Assembly: GCA_947628265.1 (NCBI GenBank)
Contig: CANQZF010000017.1
Coordinates: 1-15,500, forward strand
Reading direction: 5' to 3'
DNA length: 15,500 nucleotides
From: an uncultured Oscillospiraceae bacterium
GTDB taxonomy: Bacteria > Bacillota > Clostridia > Oscillospirales > Oscillospiraceae
A program made the position numbers and the translations under genes. The stretch's first letter is position 1, and each line of letters begins with the position of its first letter. Positions 12,729 to 15,500 of the stretch are shown one piece after another. The notes below the pieces were generated by a model that was not told the origin of the DNA, ran no database searches, and saw nothing but the letters and a program-made list of their open reading frames with translations.

Positions 12729-14816
12729 TTATTTTTGGGGCTTATCCTCCTCGGGCATCACGTCGGGATGGGCTCTGCGCGCACCCTGGAGCGTGTCCCT
12801 CATGGCGCTTTCATCATAGAAGCGGTACTGGTGCTTTCCCCCCTGCTTGGCGGCGTACAGGGCCGCGTCCGCCGCCCGGTAGAGCCTGTCGTAGAAGGCC
12901 CCCTCGGTGACGGACAGCGCCACGCCCATGGAGATGGTGATGCTGCGCCCGTCTATCTCAAAGCAGAGGTTTTTGTAGATACGGTCAACGGTGCTCTCGA
13001 TCTGGTCGTTGTAGTCCAGGAACAGGAAGAACTCCTCCCCGCCCGCGCGGCAGCAAATATCGGAGCTTCGGACGCTGTGCTTCATGCGCTGGGCAAGCTC
13101 CCGGAGCACCCGGTCGCCGAACATGTGGCCCAGCTGGTCGTTGACCTTCTTAAAGTCGTCGATGTCGATCTCCGCCAGGGCGAAGTGGCCCTGGGGGTCA
13201 TCCGCCATGCGAAGCTCGATCTGCTCCCTGGCGCTGCCCCGGTTCAAAAGCCCCGTCAGGGAGTCCCGGGCGGCCTTTTGGGAGAGCTCCTCCATTTTCA
13301 GATGGGCGTCATGGATGTCCATGACGATCCCCAGCGCCCCCTCACAGCGGGGCACGTCGTCGGTGGTCCACAGCGTCTGCGCCACGATCCGGTGCCAACG
13401 GGAGGCGCCGTTGTAGCTGAGGACGCGGTCCACACGGACCTGGGGGGACTCCGGCGTGGTCTCCCGGAAGCGCTCCTCCAGGTACTCCCAGCCGCCCTCG
13501 CCCAAAAGGCGCGCGAGGCCCTGGTCGTGGGCGGGATCTACGATGTTCTCCTGGAGCCCCAGCTTTTTCGCGCCGAACTCCGAAAGAGCGATCATGGGCG
13601 GGTACGGGGTGTACTCGAACTGGATCACCTCCGTTATGGCGGCGTAGAAGCTGTTGCGGACCCGCTCCTTATCCAGAAGCCGCAGCGTCCTCTCGGAGGC
13701 GCTGCCACCCACCCGCTTCATGGTCTCGGTGGTGATGCTCTGGAGCTTCCGGTCCTTGGCGTCGGCGATGGAGCTGGACTCCAGCGCCGTGCGGATCTGG
13801 GTGGAGTACTCCCGGAGGCAGTCCAAGAGCAGGGGGTTGAAGGATCCGCACTCGCCGCCTGTGATCATCTCCACGGCCTTTTCGTGGGAAAGGGCCGGCT
13901 TGTAGACCCGCACGCTGGTCAGCGCGTCGTAGACGTCCGCCAGAGCCACGATCTGGGCGGAGATGGGGATCTCGTCCCCGGAAAGGCCGTCCGGGTAGCC
14001 CCGCCCGTCCCAGCGCTCGTGGTGCCAGCGGCAGATCTCGTAGGCCACCCGTACCAGCTTTTCATCCTTGTATCCGGGGAGGTTTTCCAGCATCTCGGCC
14101 CCGATGGCGGAGTGCTTTTTCATCTCGGCGAACTCCTCGGGCGTCAGCCGCCCGGGCTTATTGAGGATGCTCTCGCTGATGGCGATCTTCCCGATGTCGT
14201 GGAGGGCCGAGGCGGTGCTGATAACGGAAATATCATCCGATGTGATGTTGTATTTGTCGGTCTTTTTCAGGATATACCCCAGCAGCAGGTCCGTGAGGGT
14301 CCGCACGTGTAGGATGTGCAGGCCGCTCTCGCCGTTGCGGAACTCCACGATGTGGCTGAGGATGTCGATCATCAGGTCGTTGTTCTTTTCCTTCTCGTAG
14401 ATCTGCTCCTCCACCATGCCGATGAGCTGCTTCTGCTTGGCGTACAAAAGGAGGGTGTTGATGACCCGGCGCTGGACGATCAGGGTATCGAAGGGCCTGG
14501 CGATAAAATCCACCGCCCCCAGCTCATAGGCCCGCTCCACTTGGGTGGAGGAGTTCTCGGCGGAGATAATGATCACGGGCACGTCGTCGATCCAGTGGTT
14601 GGCCCTCATGGTCTCCAGCACGCCGAACCCGTCCATGTGGGGCATCACGATGTCCAGAAGCACCAGGGAGAGCTGGGCGCGCATCTTCTGCATGGTGGCC
14701 ACGGCCTGAAGGCCGTCCTCCGCCTCCACGATGTCGTACCCGTCGCACAGCATATCCGTCAGGATGGACCGGTTCATCTCCGAATCGTCCACGATCAGTA
14801 TTTTTTCCTTTTTCAT
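12729..14816 (-). CDS. Response regulator REC-HD-GYP-PAS-GGDEF, putative bifunctional c-di-GMP enzyme
   Basis: A 695-residue soluble regulator. Receiver domain, about 5-122: VDDSE, the phosphorylated Asp D55 in LLDIVMPHMDG, S85; the normally invariant Lys is replaced by Arg (ARPFD, R107). HD-GYP domain, about 147-345: HDIGK at 206-210, MKKHSAIG at 232-239, HHERWDGRGYPDGL at 265-278 and ALADVYDALT at 291-300, the metal-site residues of c-di-GMP phosphodiesterases. PAS-like domain, about 385-505, ending GIVMDIHDAH. GGDEF domain, about 512-667: DSLTGLLNR, EIDIDDFKKVND, the active-site GGEEF at 592-596, and an intact inhibitory RxxD site (RSSD, 583-586) five residues before it. It may thus both make and break c-di-GMP under control of the receiver. 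Start at 14816 has only a distant AAAGGA. It is followed by the HPt and kinase genes. Net direction of activity cannot be told. Confidence 0.93.
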   Translation of the reverse strand: MKKEKILIVDDSEMNRSILTDMLCDGYDIVEAEDGLQAVATMQKMRAQLSLVLLDIVMPHMDGFGVLETMRANHWIDDVPVIIISAENSSTQVERAYELGAVDFIARPFDTLIVQRRVINTLLLYAKQKQLIGMVEEQIYEKEKNNDLMIDILSHIVEFRNGESGLHILHVRTLTDLLLGYILKKTDKYNITSDDISVISTASALHDIGKIAISESILNKPGRLTPEEFAEMKKHSAIGAEMLENLPGYKDEKLVRVAYEICRWHHERWDGRGYPDGLSGDEIPISAQIVALADVYDALTSVRVYKPALSHEKAVEMITGGECGSFNPLLLDCLREYSTQIRTALESSSIADAKDRKLQSITTETMKRVGGSASERTLRLLDKERVRNSFYAAITEVIQFEYTPYPPMIALSEFGAKKLGLQENIVDPAHDQGLARLLGEGGWEYLEERFRETTPESPQVRVDRVLSYNGASRWHRIVAQTLWTTDDVPRCEGALGIVMDIHDAHLKMEELSQKAARDSLTGLLNRGSAREQIELRMADDPQGHFALAEIDIDDFKKVNDQLGHMFGDRVLRELAQRMKHSVRSSDICCRAGGEEFFLFLDYNDQIESTVDRIYKNLCFEIDGRSITISMGVALSVTEGAFYDRLYRAADAALYAAKQGGKHQYRFYDESAMRDTLQGARRAHPDVMPEEDKPQK

Positions 14817-14850
14817 GGCAAAAAGGGTTCCTTTCTCCCAAAATTTCCGA

Positions 14851-15500
14851 TTATTTGAGCTCCTCCGTCCCGTATTTCCGAATTTCCGCGAGGCGCAGAT
14901 CGTCCATCATCCGGACACATCCCGCCGCGTCGGTCCTTCCCCGGAAGAAGCTCGTGAGCGCCTCCATCATATCGTCGGCGCTGTAGCCCGCCACTCTGGT
15001 GGCGGCGGTGGAGACGCGCTCCCGCTCCGCGATGGAGACCTTGGCGTCCGTCACCATGGAAGACTCGATATTGGTGGTCTGTCCCTTGAAGACGCTGACG
15101 GTGGAAAGGCCCTGAAAGGCGGCGTTATAGTGCTCGGGAGCGGCGCAGAAAGCCAGGAAATCCAGGGCCTTCTCCCGGTTCTCGCTATTTTTGTTGACCA
15201 TCATCATATTGAGGTTCCCGCCCTCGTAGGTCCCCTCCTCCACGGTGTTCATAAAGACGGGCATCAGCGCGAAATCCTCCTTGGAGTACCGGCCGCCCTC
15301 CTCAAAATCCGTGTAGAACCAGGTGTCCCAGATAAAGACCATCACGGCCTGGCCGGAGCTCAGAATGGGGCTTATATTCTCCCAACCGGTGTCCATGTAA
15401 TCGGAGCCGAACCAGCCCCTGCTCTCCGCGTCCCCAAGCCAGCGGACCATGTCCGTCATGGTGGGGATGTCGGTATATCCGATCTCCCCGGCGTTGAGCT
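14851..15500 (-). CDS. Extracellular solute-binding protein, C-terminal part (5' end outside window)
   Basis: The frame is open from the right window edge to a TAA at 14851-14853, about 216 residues. It looks like the C-terminal lobe of an ABC-type (family 1, sugar-type) solute-binding lipoprotein: GQAVMVFIWDTWFYTDFE, then DFALMPVF, then GGNLNMMMVNKNSENREKAL followed by DFLAFCAAPEHYNAAFQGLS, the usual pattern in which a strand is followed by a helix carrying EKALDFL and a loop. The N-terminal signal peptide and lipobox would be outside the window. It lies 34 bp upstream of the response regulator gene on the same strand, so it may be part of the signalling operon and deliver a ligand signal to the kinase. 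Equally it could be the last gene of a transporter operon; upstream sequence is needed to decide. The substrate is not evident. Confidence 0.82.
   Translation of the reverse strand, partial: LNAGEIGYTDIPTMTDMVRWLGDAESRGWFGSDYMDTGWENISPILSSGQAVMVFIWDTWFYTDFEEGGRYSKEDFALMPVFMNTVEEGTYEGGNLNMMMVNKNSENREKALDFLAFCAAPEHYNAAFQGLSTVSVFKGQTTNIESSMVTDAKVSIAERERVSTAATRVAGYSADDMMEALTSFFRGRTDAAGCVRMMDDLRLAEIRKYGTEELK

Noticed and set aside
12711..14312. 533-codon plus-strand frame opposite the GGDEF/HD-GYP gene
   Set aside because: A shadow frame caused by G+C-rich codon bias; no recognisable motif, while the minus strand encodes complete known domains. The same holds for long plus-strand frames at 3383-4663, 6346-7548, 8284-9564 and 9658-10884.

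Overview
The window looks like a piece of a chromosome from a G+C-rich, gut-type Clostridia (Oscillospiraceae-like: Flavonifractor, Oscillibacter and relatives). This is inferred from strong GGAGG-type ribosome binding sites, the Firmicutes-style uxuA/uxuB(SDR)/DUF4867 set, DUF4867 itself, G+C-rich coding sequence by eye, and sugar-catabolic genes next to a large signalling cassette. No genus marker is present, so the placement is tentative.

Layout. (1) Positions 1-1160, plus strand: the 3' end of an unrecognised gene, translationally coupled (GTGA overlap) to a sigma-70-family factor with a diverged region 4, closed by a rho-independent terminator. (2) 1166-5743: an L-rhamnose unit. rhaB-rhaA-rhaD runs on the minus strand and is divergent from a plus-strand AraC-family regulator. 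The 141-bp divergent promoter region holds two facing promoter candidates, a direct repeat with 21-bp spacing, and a perfect inverted repeat filling the spacer of the regulator promoter. (3) 5740-9545, minus strand: a xylulokinase / hexuronate operon, xylB - (collapsed DUF4867 remnant) - uxuA - uxuB, with a promoter candidate and a 5' region of short ORFs and hairpins upstream of xylB. Its last gene overlaps the stop of the araC-type gene by 4 bp. (4) 9609-9676: a perfect 17-bp-arm terminator plus a second hairpin. (5) 9697-15500, minus strand: a signalling operon read as solute-binding protein (partial) -> REC-HD-GYP-PAS-GGDEF protein -> stand-alone HPt protein -> membrane hybrid histidine kinase with two receiver domains.

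How the parts fit. RhaA, RhaB and RhaD convert L-rhamnose to DHAP and L-lactaldehyde, and the divergent regulator is the natural candidate to control them. UxuB and UxuA convert D-fructuronate via D-mannonate to 2-keto-3-deoxygluconate, and XylB phosphorylates D-xylulose. Together these suit growth on glucuronoxylan or pectin-type plant polysaccharides, although no xylA, uxaC, kdgK or sugar permease lies in the window. The signalling operon contains the pieces of a multistep phosphorelay (kinase, receiver, HPt, receiver) that could end in a protein carrying both c-di-GMP-making and c-di-GMP-degrading domains, with a periplasmic-type binding protein as possible ligand sensor.

The points most worth attention are the internally deleted DUF4867 gene, the C-terminally short RhaB, the N-terminal helical extension on RhaD, the sigma factor with an atypical -35 reader, the structured rha promoter, and the SBP/phosphorelay/c-di-GMP cassette. 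No tRNA, rRNA, CRISPR array, transposase or integrase was seen.
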